From JAAELZ01 sp965237485 (GTDB taxonomy: Bacteria; Pseudomonadota; Gammaproteobacteria; Arenicellales; Poriferihabitantaceae): a stretch of 64,000 nucleotides of DNA. Below are positions 1 through 7,874 of the stretch, piece by piece. The notes under the pieces were generated by a model. The model had not been told where the DNA came from, did no database searches, and was given only the letters and a program-made list of their open reading frames with translations. The stretch is from assembly GCA_965237485.1 (NCBI GenBank), contig CBDEFQ010000005.1, positions 42,561 through 106,560 of the forward strand, given 5' to 3'. The first letter of the stretch is position 1; each line of letters opens with the position of its first letter. A program made the position numbers and the translations under genes.

Positions 1-144
1 TATCATTACGTCAAAGCTAAAGTAAAAGTATCGCGCCACCTTGATGGCTCATTGTCGATTGATCATGGCCCAAGGCGATTAGGCCGATACACAGCCGATG
101 GAATACTGGTGCAACAAAAACAGATTAAGAGCAAAGTTGCGTAA
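1..144 (+). CDS. IS1202-family transposase, C-terminal end (partial at window edge)
   Basis: Open from base 1 to a TAA stop at 142-144. The 47 residues match the C-terminus of the full transposase at 5436-6620, including the closing KQIKSKVA. It may belong to an intact gene that starts before the window, so it is partial here rather than necessarily broken. Confidence 0.9.
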   Translation, partial: YHYVKAKVKVSRHLDGSLSIDHGPRRLGRYTADGILVQQKQIKSKVA

Positions 145-268
145 CTGGGCTTCGCAATTTGCCGCCGATGAATTCATTACGGGCTACGCCCTTCACTCAT
201 TCATCGGCAATAACTAAAGCGGACAGACTATGTGTTAATAATCCGGACAGTTCTATTTACTTCTAACA
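1..268 (+). mobile_element. 3' end of an IS1202-family (ISNCY-type) insertion sequence
   Basis: The first 268 bases read the same as 6477-6744, the right end of the complete element downstream, including the last codons of the transposase and the right inverted repeat ending in taaca. The left part lies outside the window. The element has the same orientation as the complete copy, so the two bracket 269-5357. Confidence 0.93.
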
Positions 269-435
269 TGATATAAGTGGTTATTTTTAAGCAAGTTAGG
301 TAGCGCAATTTCAACTTATTACTATGGTCGATGGATAAGATGGAGAAGATGGAGAAACCCATATTTCAACGGCTTGCATAGCGACTAAAGCAACAACTCT
401 TTCAACCTAGATAAATCAGTTAAACGCGGAAAAGA

Positions 436-2341
436 GTAACTTCTCAATAACCCGTGGCAGGTAAAATAAAACAAAATATTTCTTGACAGGGTTTTACGCT
501 AAAAGGAAGGTAATTCAACGTGGTCGAGTGACTCGATTTAGGTTGAGTTCCAGGGTGGTTGTAGGCCCCTTTACGCTAATAACAAAGATCGCTTAAGGAC
601 GTTCAGGGGTGTCTTCTTAACGTTCGTTGTGGCGCAGTTGAGAAGGCAAAATTGGACTTTCAAAACCGATGGTACACTAAGGTCTATCCAGTTAACGGAC
701 GTTTAAGACCTTGAGTAAGCTACCCTCTATTCCCGACATTCCTGAACAAGAACAAACCCCCGCAGTAAAAATGTTGCGGGTGCTAGTGGAGCAGCTGTTG
801 GTGCGAGTTCAACAACAGGACGAAGAAATAGCATTGCTTAAAGATGAAATCAATATCCTTAAGGGGCAGAAGAGGCGGCCTACTGTTAAGGGCGGTAATA
901 TGGATAAGAAAACAGAGCCAAAACGTTCATCTTCTAGCGACAAACCTAAGCAGCGAGCTGGGTCGAACAAGGCAAAGAAAACACCAAGGCTGTCAATTGA
1001 CCTAAATCTGGTTATTGAACCAGCGAAGTCCGTGCCCGAAGGTTCTCGCTTTAAAGGCTATCGGGATTTTGTAGTGCAAGATTTGCTTATCAAGGTTCAT
1101 ACCACCCGCTATCGTTTAGCGCATTGGGTAACGCCAGACAATAAAAAGCTCAAAGGCCAGTTACCGACATCCGTGGCAGGGCGACATTATGGGCCTCGTC
1201 TGGTCAGTTATATTCTCTATCAATATCATCATTGTCAAACCACGCAACCACTCTTGTTGGAACAGTTGCGAGAGTGGGGAATTGATATTTCTTCGGGACA
1301 AATTAACCCAATACTGATCCGCGCTAAAGAGCCCTTTCATGCTGAGAAAGAGGCGTTACTAAGCGTTGCTCTGAGCGCATCGTCTTACGTGACCGTGGAC
1401 GATAGTGGTGCTCGCCATCAGGGCAAAAATGGCTATGTAACGCACATTGGTAATGACTTGTTTGCGTGGTTTAAAAGTACTCAATCAAAAAGTCGAATTA
1501 ACTTCCTACCGCTATTAAGGGCTGGCAATACGGATTATCGTTTGAGTCAAAGTGCGTTGAATTATAGGCAACAACATGGATTGCCAAAGCAAGCCTTAGC
1601 CGCTGTAACTGAGCACCGGGAACGCCGTATTGCCAACGAGGATGACTGGCTTGAAATGCTCGATAGCCTGTTGATCATTAAGGCACGTCACCGACGTATC
1701 ACCACCGAAGGGGCATTACTTGGTAGTATTTTGCATCATGGTCTGTGTGATGACATCGCTGTCGTCAGTGATGATGCAGGGCAATTTAACATTTTGGCTC
1801 ATGCCTTGTGTTGGATGCACACCGAGCGCTTAATCCATAAGTTGATACCGCTGAACGAGGGACACCGGCAGGGCATTGCTAAAATACGCGACCAAGTCTG
1901 GTGCTTTTATCGGGCGTTAAAAGAGTATAAAACCCAGCCTTGCGAGAACCAACGTAAAATACTTGAGCAGCGTTTCGATGAAATCTTCACTCAACAGACA
2001 TGCTACCAAACATTAAATCAGACGCTCAAACGAATCCATGCGAATAAAGCAGAATTACTGTTGGTGCTAGATCGACCAGATATTCCGTTACACACCAATG
2101 GCAGTGAAACAGACATTCGCGATTACGTGAAAAAACGAAAAGTGAGTGGCTCCACCCGCAGCGATGCTGGCCAGCAGTGTCGGGACACGTTTGCCAGTTT
2201 GAAAAAGACCTGCCGAAAACTGGATATATCGTTCTGGCACTACCTGACCCATCGACTTGGTATCGGTGAGCAACATATTGATCCTCTGCCAGATATCATT
2301 ATGGAACGCGCCAGCTTTGCCACGGGTTATTGAGAAGTTAC
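436..2341 (+). mobile_element. Complete IS66-family insertion sequence (copy A)
   Basis: The element is 1906 bp with terminal inverted repeats starting gtaacttctcaataacccgt at the left and its complement ending at 2341. It is flanked by an exact 8-bp target duplication, ggaaaaga (428-435 and 2342-2349), the usual duplication length for IS66. Only one gene, the DDE transposase, is present. Classical IS66 elements also carry two small upstream genes, so this resembles the single-gene ISBst12-type subgroup. Positions 436-710 are a non-coding left end. The element sits inside MITE copy A and looks intact and recent. Confidence 0.95.
711..2333 (+). CDS. tnpC: IS66-family transposase (TnpC type)
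   Basis: DDE transposase of 540 residues. The N-terminus has a leucine-rich coiled coil (about residues 20-55) typical of IS66 proteins, followed by a basic linker and then the catalytic core. The first catalytic Asp lies in the TVDDSG motif near residue 230, the second near LCDDIAVVSDDAGQF, and the Glu in HTNGSETDIRDY near residue 468. The start is TTG at 711; the same start is kept in the second copy at 16396. No frameshift or stop interrupts it, so this copy could be active. It is the likely source of the degenerate copy at 14609-16671, or shares a recent ancestor with it. Confidence 0.93.
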   Translation: MSKLPSIPDIPEQEQTPAVKMLRVLVEQLLVRVQQQDEEIALLKDEINILKGQKRRPTVKGGNMDKKTEPKRSSSSDKPKQRAGSNKAKKTPRLSIDLNLVIEPAKSVPEGSRFKGYRDFVVQDLLIKVHTTRYRLAHWVTPDNKKLKGQLPTSVAGRHYGPRLVSYILYQYHHCQTTQPLLLEQLREWGIDISSGQINPILIRAKEPFHAEKEALLSVALSASSYVTVDDSGARHQGKNGYVTHIGNDLFAWFKSTQSKSRINFLPLLRAGNTDYRLSQSALNYRQQHGLPKQALAAVTEHRERRIANEDDWLEMLDSLLIIKARHRRITTEGALLGSILHHGLCDDIAVVSDDAGQFNILAHALCWMHTERLIHKLIPLNEGHRQGIAKIRDQVWCFYRALKEYKTQPCENQRKILEQRFDEIFTQQTCYQTLNQTLKRIHANKAELLLVLDRPDIPLHTNGSETDIRDYVKKRKVSGSTRSDAGQQCRDTFASLKKTCRKLDISFWHYLTHRLGIGEQHIDPLPDIIMERASFATGY

Positions 2342-2588
2342 GGAAAAGACATGTAAGCAATTGAAGTGCATAGTGAAATCAAAAAAGTCGCGGTCACCTT
2401 ATCGGTGATAAGACCTTTTTGATTTTGCTAGGTGCATTAAGAGCTTGCATGGGCTTTCGTGTTTTAACTGATTTATCTAGGTTCAAGCAAAAGAGACTAT
2501 TAATTCCCCCCACAGAAATGTAGGCAGTAATTGTGTGGCATGATATAACAATCTCTTTATATGCCAATAGGGCGAACAACATAAGCTG

Positions 2589-3521
2589 ATGGAATTACTC
2601 ATTAAAACACTCAAAGCAATGGGAGAACCCACGCGATTGCGCATACTCGCAGTATTATCGCATTTTGAGCTCACCGTCACTGAGCTGGTCTTTATTCTGC
2701 AGCAAAGCCAGCCGCGAATTAGCCGGCATTTAAAGCTGCTAGTCGATGCAGGTCTACTAAAACGTTATCAAGAAGGCTCGTGGGTTTTCCACCGCCTTAA
2801 TGACCAAAACACGCAGACACTAAAATTATGTGAGCTTATCGATCAGCACGATCCCATTTTGCTAGAAGATAAAACCAAGTTAGAAGCGATTAAGCAACGC
2901 AATGCCGAGCTTGCTCAGACCTACTTTAGAGAACAAGCAAAAGACTGGGACACGATTCGTCAACTTATAGGTTCGGATGAAAGTATCGAGCAGTCTATGC
3001 TGGATTCTGTCAATAAAAATGAAATCGATTTCATGGCCGACCTAGGCACAGGGACAGGACGCATTTTAGAAATTTTTGCGCCAAAACTGAAAAACGGTGT
3101 CGGCTTCGACCTTAATCACGCAATGCTAAATGTCGCTCGTGCCAACTTGGAGAAAAGCAAAATCAATCACTGCCAAGTTAGGCAAAGTGACATCCGAGCC
3201 TTACCGCTAGAAAGCACATCAGTTGATTTAGTTACACTGCATCAAGTTTTGCATTATTTACATAACCCTATCGCTGTAATTCAAGAGGCCGCTCGCATTC
3301 TAAAACCGAATGGGGAGATACTGATCGTTGACTATGCCAAGCATCAACACGAATTTTTACGCTCGGAGCACGCTCACCGACGCTTGGGGTTTTCCAATTC
3401 AGAAGTTAAATTTTGGTGCGAAAATAATGACTTAGATGTAAAGGGCTGTAAAACAGTTAGTCGAAACAACGCCGAACAAGGTTTAAACGTTATGTTATGG
3501 CATTTAGTAAAATTACCCTAG
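2589..3521 (+). CDS. ArsR-family HTH fused to SAM-dependent methyltransferase
   Basis: A 310-residue two-domain protein. Residues about 5-80 form an ArsR winged helix-turn-helix, with the recognition helix around QPRISRHLKLL (41-51). Residues about 125-275 form a class I methyltransferase with the SAM-binding motif DLGTGTGRIL at 151-160. The cysteine metal site of classical ArsR repressors is missing, so metal sensing is unlikely. Such fusions are known in proteobacteria, often near methionine-cycle genes, and are thought to sense SAM or SAH; that role here is inference. The ATG follows directly on MITE/IS debris, which probably replaced part of its promoter. It converges on tag with a 3-base gap. 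Confidence 0.85.
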   Translation: MELLIKTLKAMGEPTRLRILAVLSHFELTVTELVFILQQSQPRISRHLKLLVDAGLLKRYQEGSWVFHRLNDQNTQTLKLCELIDQHDPILLEDKTKLEAIKQRNAELAQTYFREQAKDWDTIRQLIGSDESIEQSMLDSVNKNEIDFMADLGTGTGRILEIFAPKLKNGVGFDLNHAMLNVARANLEKSKINHCQVRQSDIRALPLESTSVDLVTLHQVLHYLHNPIAVIQEAARILKPNGEILIVDYAKHQHEFLRSEHAHRRLGFSNSEVKFWCENNDLDVKGCKTVSRNNAEQGLNVMLWHLVKLP

Positions 3522-3524
3522 TTT

Positions 3525-4100
3525 TTATTTATTTAGCGCCGAGTGACGGAAACATTTTACGGTGTGGTCATTAACCATTCCAATGCCCTGCATATAGGCA
3601 TAGCAAACGGTCGGGCCAACAAACTTAAAACCGCGTTTTTTCATGTCCTTGCTCATTAACGCAGAAATAATAGTCTTGCTAGGCACCTCATCGACTGATC
3701 GCCAATAACTTTGGATAACGTCATTGTGAGAAAAGGACCACACATAAGCAGCAAAGCTACCCCATTCTTTTTGTATATCAAGAAAAATTTTTGCGTTGCT
3801 AAATACTGAATCTAATTTGGGTCTATAGCGCACCAAGCCCTTGTTGTGCATCAAGCCGTCACGACGTTTTTGCCTAATTCGGGTAATTTTAAGTGCGTCA
3901 AAATCACTAAATGCCTTCTTGTAAGCCGCGCGCTTACTTAGGACCGTATTCCAACTAAGCCCTGATTGAGCGCCCTCAAGCGTTAGCATTTCAAATAGCA
4001 AACGGTCGTCATGAACCGGAGTGCCCCATTCTTCGTCGTGATATTGTAGCTCCAGTTTTGAAGCTCCAACCCACGCGCATCTTTCCTTCGTTTTTTCCAT
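3525..4100 (-). CDS. tag: DNA-3-methyladenine glycosylase I
   Basis: Base-excision repair enzyme that removes 3-methyladenine from alkylated DNA. The protein is 191 residues, normal for Tag. The zinc-binding set is present: Cys8 in RCAWVG, His21 in YHDEEWG, and His179 and Cys183 in NDHTVKCFRH. The substrate-pocket region EWGTPVHDDRLLFEMLTLEG is well conserved. It is transcribed alone, convergent with the ArsR-methyltransferase gene. The 264 bases upstream (4101-4364) show no gene. Confidence 0.95.
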   Translation of the reverse strand: MEKTKERCAWVGASKLELQYHDEEWGTPVHDDRLLFEMLTLEGAQSGLSWNTVLSKRAAYKKAFSDFDALKITRIRQKRRDGLMHNKGLVRYRPKLDSVFSNAKIFLDIQKEWGSFAAYVWSFSHNDVIQSYWRSVDEVPSKTIISALMSKDMKKRGFKFVGPTVCYAYMQGIGMVNDHTVKCFRHSALNK

Positions 4101-4364
4101 AGCGATACTAGTTCAAGGACTGTGAGTTAACTGCCAGCAGTTTACGTGAAAACGCGCTCCAAATAAACTCCTGTAATGCCTTAGCCAACTTTATGATGTG
4201 CTATGCATTAAGTTGTTAAACCGCAAAGGATGATTAAGGCACGAGCCTGAGCTGCTAATATAAGGAACAATACCAGACCGACAATTCTTGAAACGAGAAG
4301 CGCATTGCACTCAATGTAACTACAGCCTAACGAATCAGCAGTGCTGTTAGATTACTCAACTTCG

Positions 4365-5261
4365 CTAAGCCGCTTGTTGATGAGTATGGATCCCGCATTC
4401 ACGTTGTATGCCGAAAAAACGTGTTTCCTCTTCGAGCATTCCAGTGGTTAAAGGCATTGAGGTATGCGTGTCCCCAACGGAAACATACCCTCGTTCCCAT
4501 AATCCTAGAAAACTCAGTTGAACGCAAAAAAGATGTGCAACTAATTGATATGAATAAGGAAGTCAGAAAATACGAGGTCACCTTATTGGTGATGAGTGCT
4601 TTTCTGGGTTTCTTAGGCATATTAAAGAGTTGTGCAGACATTTGTGTTTCAACTGAGTTTTCTAGGATTATGGGTGATACGGTAACTTGTGCTTTTTTAA
4701 ATACCAATGTAACTCTTTGTTACTCCATTCAAGTATGGGTAGAACCTTATACCGACCACCCTGCTTTTCTAACGGTGACAGCCCTTGCCTTGATTTAGAT
4801 TGCTGCGCACGCAGGCCTGAAAACCAAGTTTGAGCACCTGTTTCTTTCAAGGCACGTTGCATCGGTTCCACCTTGGCAATTTGGTTATAGCGCTCTAGCC
4901 CTTCCTTACCCTCTAGCCAAAGTTTCCCGTATAAGTCTTCTATTTCAGTAGGGTTTAAACGTAGTTTATAAATTTTGAGATTTAGTGATAAGTACTGTGT
5001 GAGCGACTCGATGAACTGGTGCGTTTCATCGAATAAGTACCCAGTATCAACACATATAACAGGCATATTCGGGTGAACACTCGTCACCATATGTAACATG
5101 ACGGCACTCTGTATGCCAAAGCTAGAGCTGAGTACATGCGTTCTTGGCAGCTGGTCAATTGCCCACGCTACCCGCTCTTGGGCGGGTACGTTTCTCAACT
5201 GCACATTGATCTCGTTAAAGTCTTGACCAGAATCAACTAACTGAGTTGCTGAATATTTCAT
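4365..5261 (-). pseudogene. cysH: Phosphoadenylylsulfate reductase gene split by a MITE
   Basis: The enzyme reduces PAPS to sulfite in assimilatory sulfate reduction. The first part (5261 down to about 4670) encodes 197 residues ending LPYHP, then meets a stop created by the inserted element. Beyond the element the frame resumes with WERGYVSVGDTHTSM and ends with the catalytic motif ECGIHT and a TAG stop at 4365-4367. Removing the 163-bp MITE and one 5-bp duplication leaves 729 bases, 242 residues, in one frame, essentially the length of E. coli CysH, with HPLWERGY restored. The truncated product lacks the catalytic cysteine, so the enzyme should be inactive. Confidence 0.92.
4504..4666 (-). 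repeat. MITE copy C, inserted in cysH
   Basis: A 163-bp non-coding element running from cctagaaaactcagttgaa to its inverted complement ending ctagg. It is flanked by 5-bp duplications with one mismatch (ataat 4499-4503, attat 4667-4671). It is the same length as copy B and aligns with copies A and B at both ends and through a central ggtcacctta block, but it is clearly diverged, so it is an older insertion. Confidence 0.88.
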
Positions 5262-5323
5262 TTTCTATAAAACCTGTTCACAAATAGATGCTTAAGCACC
5301 GAATAGGTCCGCATATTAAGAAA

Positions 5324-5351
5324 GTTTATTTTATTGGTCAATAAAATAAAC
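5324..5351. other. 13-bp inverted repeat upstream of cysH
   Basis: gtttattttattg and caataaaataaac are perfect inverted arms around a 2-base centre. The palindrome lies 63 bases upstream of the cysH start, and its right arm is inside the 16-bp duplication made by the IS1202-family insertion. It could be a regulator site of the cysH promoter or a structural target for the insertion sequence; the sequence does not decide. Confidence 0.5.
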
Positions 5352-5357
5352 TAATGA

Positions 5358-6744
5358 TGTTACGAGTAAATTATCTGTCCTGATAATTAGCAAATAAACT
5401 GTCCGGATTTATCCTCCTCCCTTTTGGTAAGTGAGATGAGCCAGATAGTATTTCTAAATAAGGTAAAACAGATGAGATTTGAAGAAGCATATGAAGGTTA
5501 TCAAGCTAAACGACTATCACAAGCGGATGCTGCCACAATACTGGGTGTTTGTGATCGAAGTTTTCGTAGGTACATTAATAAGTACGAAGAATCAGGATTG
5601 GATGGGCTGTTAGATCAGCGACTCAATCAGCCCTCACACAGGCGGGCACCCGTAGACGAAATGATCAAGCTACAAGACCTATACTCAACACGCTATCAAG
5701 GCTGGAATGTGCGCCACTTCCATACATGGTATCAACGCGAGCACCAAGGTAAGCGTAGCTACAGTTGGGTTAAGAATAAGCTACAAAGCGCAGACCTGGT
5801 GCGTAAATCTAAAACACGCGGCCCTCACCGCATTAAACGTCTACCTGGTGCCTTGCCAGGTATGATGATTCACCAGGATGGCAGTACTCACCAATGGGTA
5901 CCTGATGTGTCTTGGGACTTAATCGTCACCCTGGATGATGCCACCAATAAGCATTATTCCATGCGCTTTGTCGAAGAGGAAGGCACGCACAGCAGCTTGC
6001 TTGGGGTTAAAGATGTACTTAAGGTGAAGGGGCTATTCTGTTCGTTTTACTCTGACCGAGGCAGCCACTATTGGCATACGCCTGAGGCTGGCGGCAAGGT
6101 GGATAAGAATGGCCCAACTCAATTTGGGTTGGCGATGAAGAGATTAGGCATTGGCATGATAGCGGCTTATTCTCCTGAAGCCAGAGGCCGTTCCGAACGT
6201 GCGTTTGGCACACACCAAGGGCGATTACCGAACGAGCTTGCGTTGATGGGTATCACTGGCATGCAAGCGGCTAATAAATACCTTAGAGATCATTATATGC
6301 CCAGACACAATAAAGAATTCAGTCATCCAGCTAGAGAGCAAGGCAGCGCCTTTGTGCCGCTTGCGGGCATCGATCTTGACGATTATCTATGCGAACAGTA
6401 CGAGCGTGTGGTGGGTAAAGACAACAGCGTACAGTTTGAGACGCTGTCTCTGCAGCTACCTAAAGATCAACACCGCTATCATTACGTCAAAGCTAAAGTA
6501 AAAGTATCGCGCCACCTTGATGGCTCATTGTCGATTGATCATGGCCCAAGGCGATTAGGCCGATACACAGCCGATGGAATACTGGTGCAACAAAAACAGA
6601 TTAAGAGCAAAGTTGCGTAACTGGGCTTCGCAATTTGCCGCCGATGAATTCATTACGGGCTACGCCCTTCACTCATTCATCGGCAATAACTAAAGCGGAC
6701 AGACTATGTGTTAATAATCCGGACAGTTCTATTTACTTCTAACA
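5358..6744 (+). mobile_element. Complete IS1202-family (ISNCY-type) insertion sequence with 16-bp target duplication
   Basis: The element is 1387 bp. The left end tgttacgagtaaat and the right end (complement tgttagaagtaaat) are imperfect inverted repeats that continue through a ctgtcc-gat block. It is flanked by an exact 16-bp direct repeat, taaaataaactaatga, at 5342-5357 and 6745-6760. Unusually long target duplications are a known feature of the IS1202 group, formerly filed under ISNCY. One transposase gene is present and appears intact. Confidence 0.92.
5436..6620 (+). CDS. IS1202-family (ISNCY-type) transposase
   Basis: DDE transposase of about 394 residues. The N-terminus is a helix-turn-helix (LSQADAATILGVCDRSFRRY) followed by a second DNA-binding segment. 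The catalytic core has the first Asp in MIHQDGSTHQW, the second in FYSDRGSHYW and the Glu in SPEARGRSERAFGTHQ. The ATG at 5436 is preferred; a TTG four codons upstream (5424) is the alternative. The C-terminus is identical to the fragment at 1-144, so at least two near-identical copies are in the genome. Confidence 0.92.
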   Translation: MSQIVFLNKVKQMRFEEAYEGYQAKRLSQADAATILGVCDRSFRRYINKYEESGLDGLLDQRLNQPSHRRAPVDEMIKLQDLYSTRYQGWNVRHFHTWYQREHQGKRSYSWVKNKLQSADLVRKSKTRGPHRIKRLPGALPGMMIHQDGSTHQWVPDVSWDLIVTLDDATNKHYSMRFVEEEGTHSSLLGVKDVLKVKGLFCSFYSDRGSHYWHTPEAGGKVDKNGPTQFGLAMKRLGIGMIAAYSPEARGRSERAFGTHQGRLPNELALMGITGMQAANKYLRDHYMPRHNKEFSHPAREQGSAFVPLAGIDLDDYLCEQYERVVGKDNSVQFETLSLQLPKDQHRYHYVKAKVKVSRHLDGSLSIDHGPRRLGRYTADGILVQQKQIKSKVA

Positions 6745-7115
6745 TAAAATAAACTAATGAGCAAGAAGAAAAGGAGGCGTTGCTTCAAAGGCGAGTAATA
6801 AGAGAGGTTTTTATTAGTTCCATTGTAGTAAGTAGAATGTGTTTCTATCGATAGCTTAACGGGTATTTATGTAAGTAACTTTATCGCCCAAAGGACTCGC
6901 CCGTTGAGCAGACCCGCTATAAGCGCAGGAAAATAGTTAGCGTAGCACTAAGCCTTATGCTTCTGATTTGCCGCTGACGCTAAGTGCTATTTGACATGCA
7001 ACAACAAGATTTACCCAGGTTGATATTAAAACTCCAATCACCTAAAGTCTTGCCCCTATAGAAGAAGCCACAATTTTATATTTGTCTGTACGCAAATTAC
7101 ACCGAAAAAGATTCA
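6745..7115. other. Intergenic stretch with no recognised gene
   Basis: Begins with the right copy of the IS1202 target duplication (6745-6760). Short open stretches are present but none resembles a known protein. The promoter of the psiE-like gene is presumably in the last 100 bases; no clear consensus was found. Confidence 0.5.
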
Positions 7116-7571
7116 ATGGAAAAATTCAAGAAAACCCCAATTTTGAACGAAAAACTCCATCAGTTTTCTGACTCATTCGGTAATTTTCTGGTTGACCTAT
7201 TCCACTACATAGCCTTATTTGCGATTGGCGCTTCGGTCGTATGGTCGGCCTCAGTCGCATTTATTGAGATGGGTTCAAAAGGTCACGCATCAATTGAGGA
7301 TATTTTGCTTCTCTTTATTTATCTTGAGCTCGGCGCAATGATCGGCATATACTTCAAAACGAATCGTATGCCAGTTCGATTTCTAATTTATGTTGCAATC
7401 ACTGCCTTGACCAGGATGCTGATTGGCGACATACAGGCGAATCATGAGCCAGATTTGGGAATCGTTTATATCTCGGGGTCGATTTTACTCTTGGCTTTAG
7501 CAAACTTGGTGGTTAGGTACGGCTCTTTCAAGTTTTCTACCTCAACGACGGACAGGGATAGTATCGAGTAA
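7116..7571 (+). CDS. psiE: PsiE family membrane protein
   Basis: A 151-residue inner-membrane protein with four hydrophobic segments (about residues 25-50, 64-82, 87-105 and 115-135). The LFIYLELGAMIGIYFKTNRM block followed by PVRFLIYVAITALTRML is characteristic of the PsiE (phosphate-starvation-inducible E) family, whose molecular role is unknown. It is monocistronic, with ATG at 7116. No Pho box was recognised upstream, so phosphate control is not supported here. Confidence 0.82.
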   Translation: MEKFKKTPILNEKLHQFSDSFGNFLVDLFHYIALFAIGASVVWSASVAFIEMGSKGHASIEDILLLFIYLELGAMIGIYFKTNRMPVRFLIYVAITALTRMLIGDIQANHEPDLGIVYISGSILLLALANLVVRYGSFKFSTSTTDRDSIE

Positions 7572-7874
7572 AGAAGGGCATATATTAATTTTCGAGCGGC
7601 ATGCAAGCGCGGCAATGAGCACAAATTAGCCATGTCGGCCTAATTCTATCCATGATCCACGAGCTTTCTGAATGGGAGGGATACAGTGATGAAGTTGAAC
7701 AAATCAAGGGCTAGTCTCGAGTTGTGGAGCGATATATGAATTTCCCTGTTAGCCTATGCTCCATTTTACTGGTGTAATAAATCATCTTTCAAGTTGATAA
7801 AGATCATCAATACAAGGGTTTCCACACGCTAATTTCAGGAGTAAACTCGCGAAAAATAGGCTTGAGGAAGTCTT
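7572..7874. other. Intergenic stretch with no recognised gene
   Basis: About 300 bases between psiE and the MFS gene. A 20-codon open segment starting at an ATG near 7651 and ending at a TAG near 7711 is seen, but it is too short to call. Nothing else is recognised. Confidence 0.4.

Larger units (their letters stand above)
406..2481 (+). repeat. MITE copy A (IS1380/ISEcp1-like termini), interrupted by IS66 copy A
   Basis: A short non-coding element bounded by cctagataaatcagttaaa at the left and its inverted complement at the right (ending ctagg at 2481). It is flanked by a 5-bp target duplication, ttcaa, at 401-405 and 2482-2486. Without the IS66 element and one 8-bp duplication it is about 162 bp. 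Related copies lie at 14938-15100 (opposite orientation, close match) and 4504-4666 (diverged). CCTAGA termini with a 5-bp AT-rich duplication are typical of IS1380-family elements such as ISEcp1, so an IS1380-type transposase elsewhere is the likely mobiliser; that link is inference. Confidence 0.85.

Noticed and set aside
2088..2360. A 90-codon minus-strand frame at the IS66 right end
   Set aside because: It is antisense to the intact transposase. The same peptide appears fused to the flavoprotein frame at 14609-14862 only because IS66 copy B is inverted there.
4399..4798. Open frames on both strands across the cysH/MITE region
   Set aside because: They run through the MITE and cysH in wrong frames. 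The aligned cysH halves explain the region, and the open stretches come from the inverted-repeat structure.
269..5357. A true composite transposon between the two IS1202-family copies
   Set aside because: The inner copy has its own 16-bp duplication on both sides, which indicates independent insertion. The outer end of the first copy is not visible.
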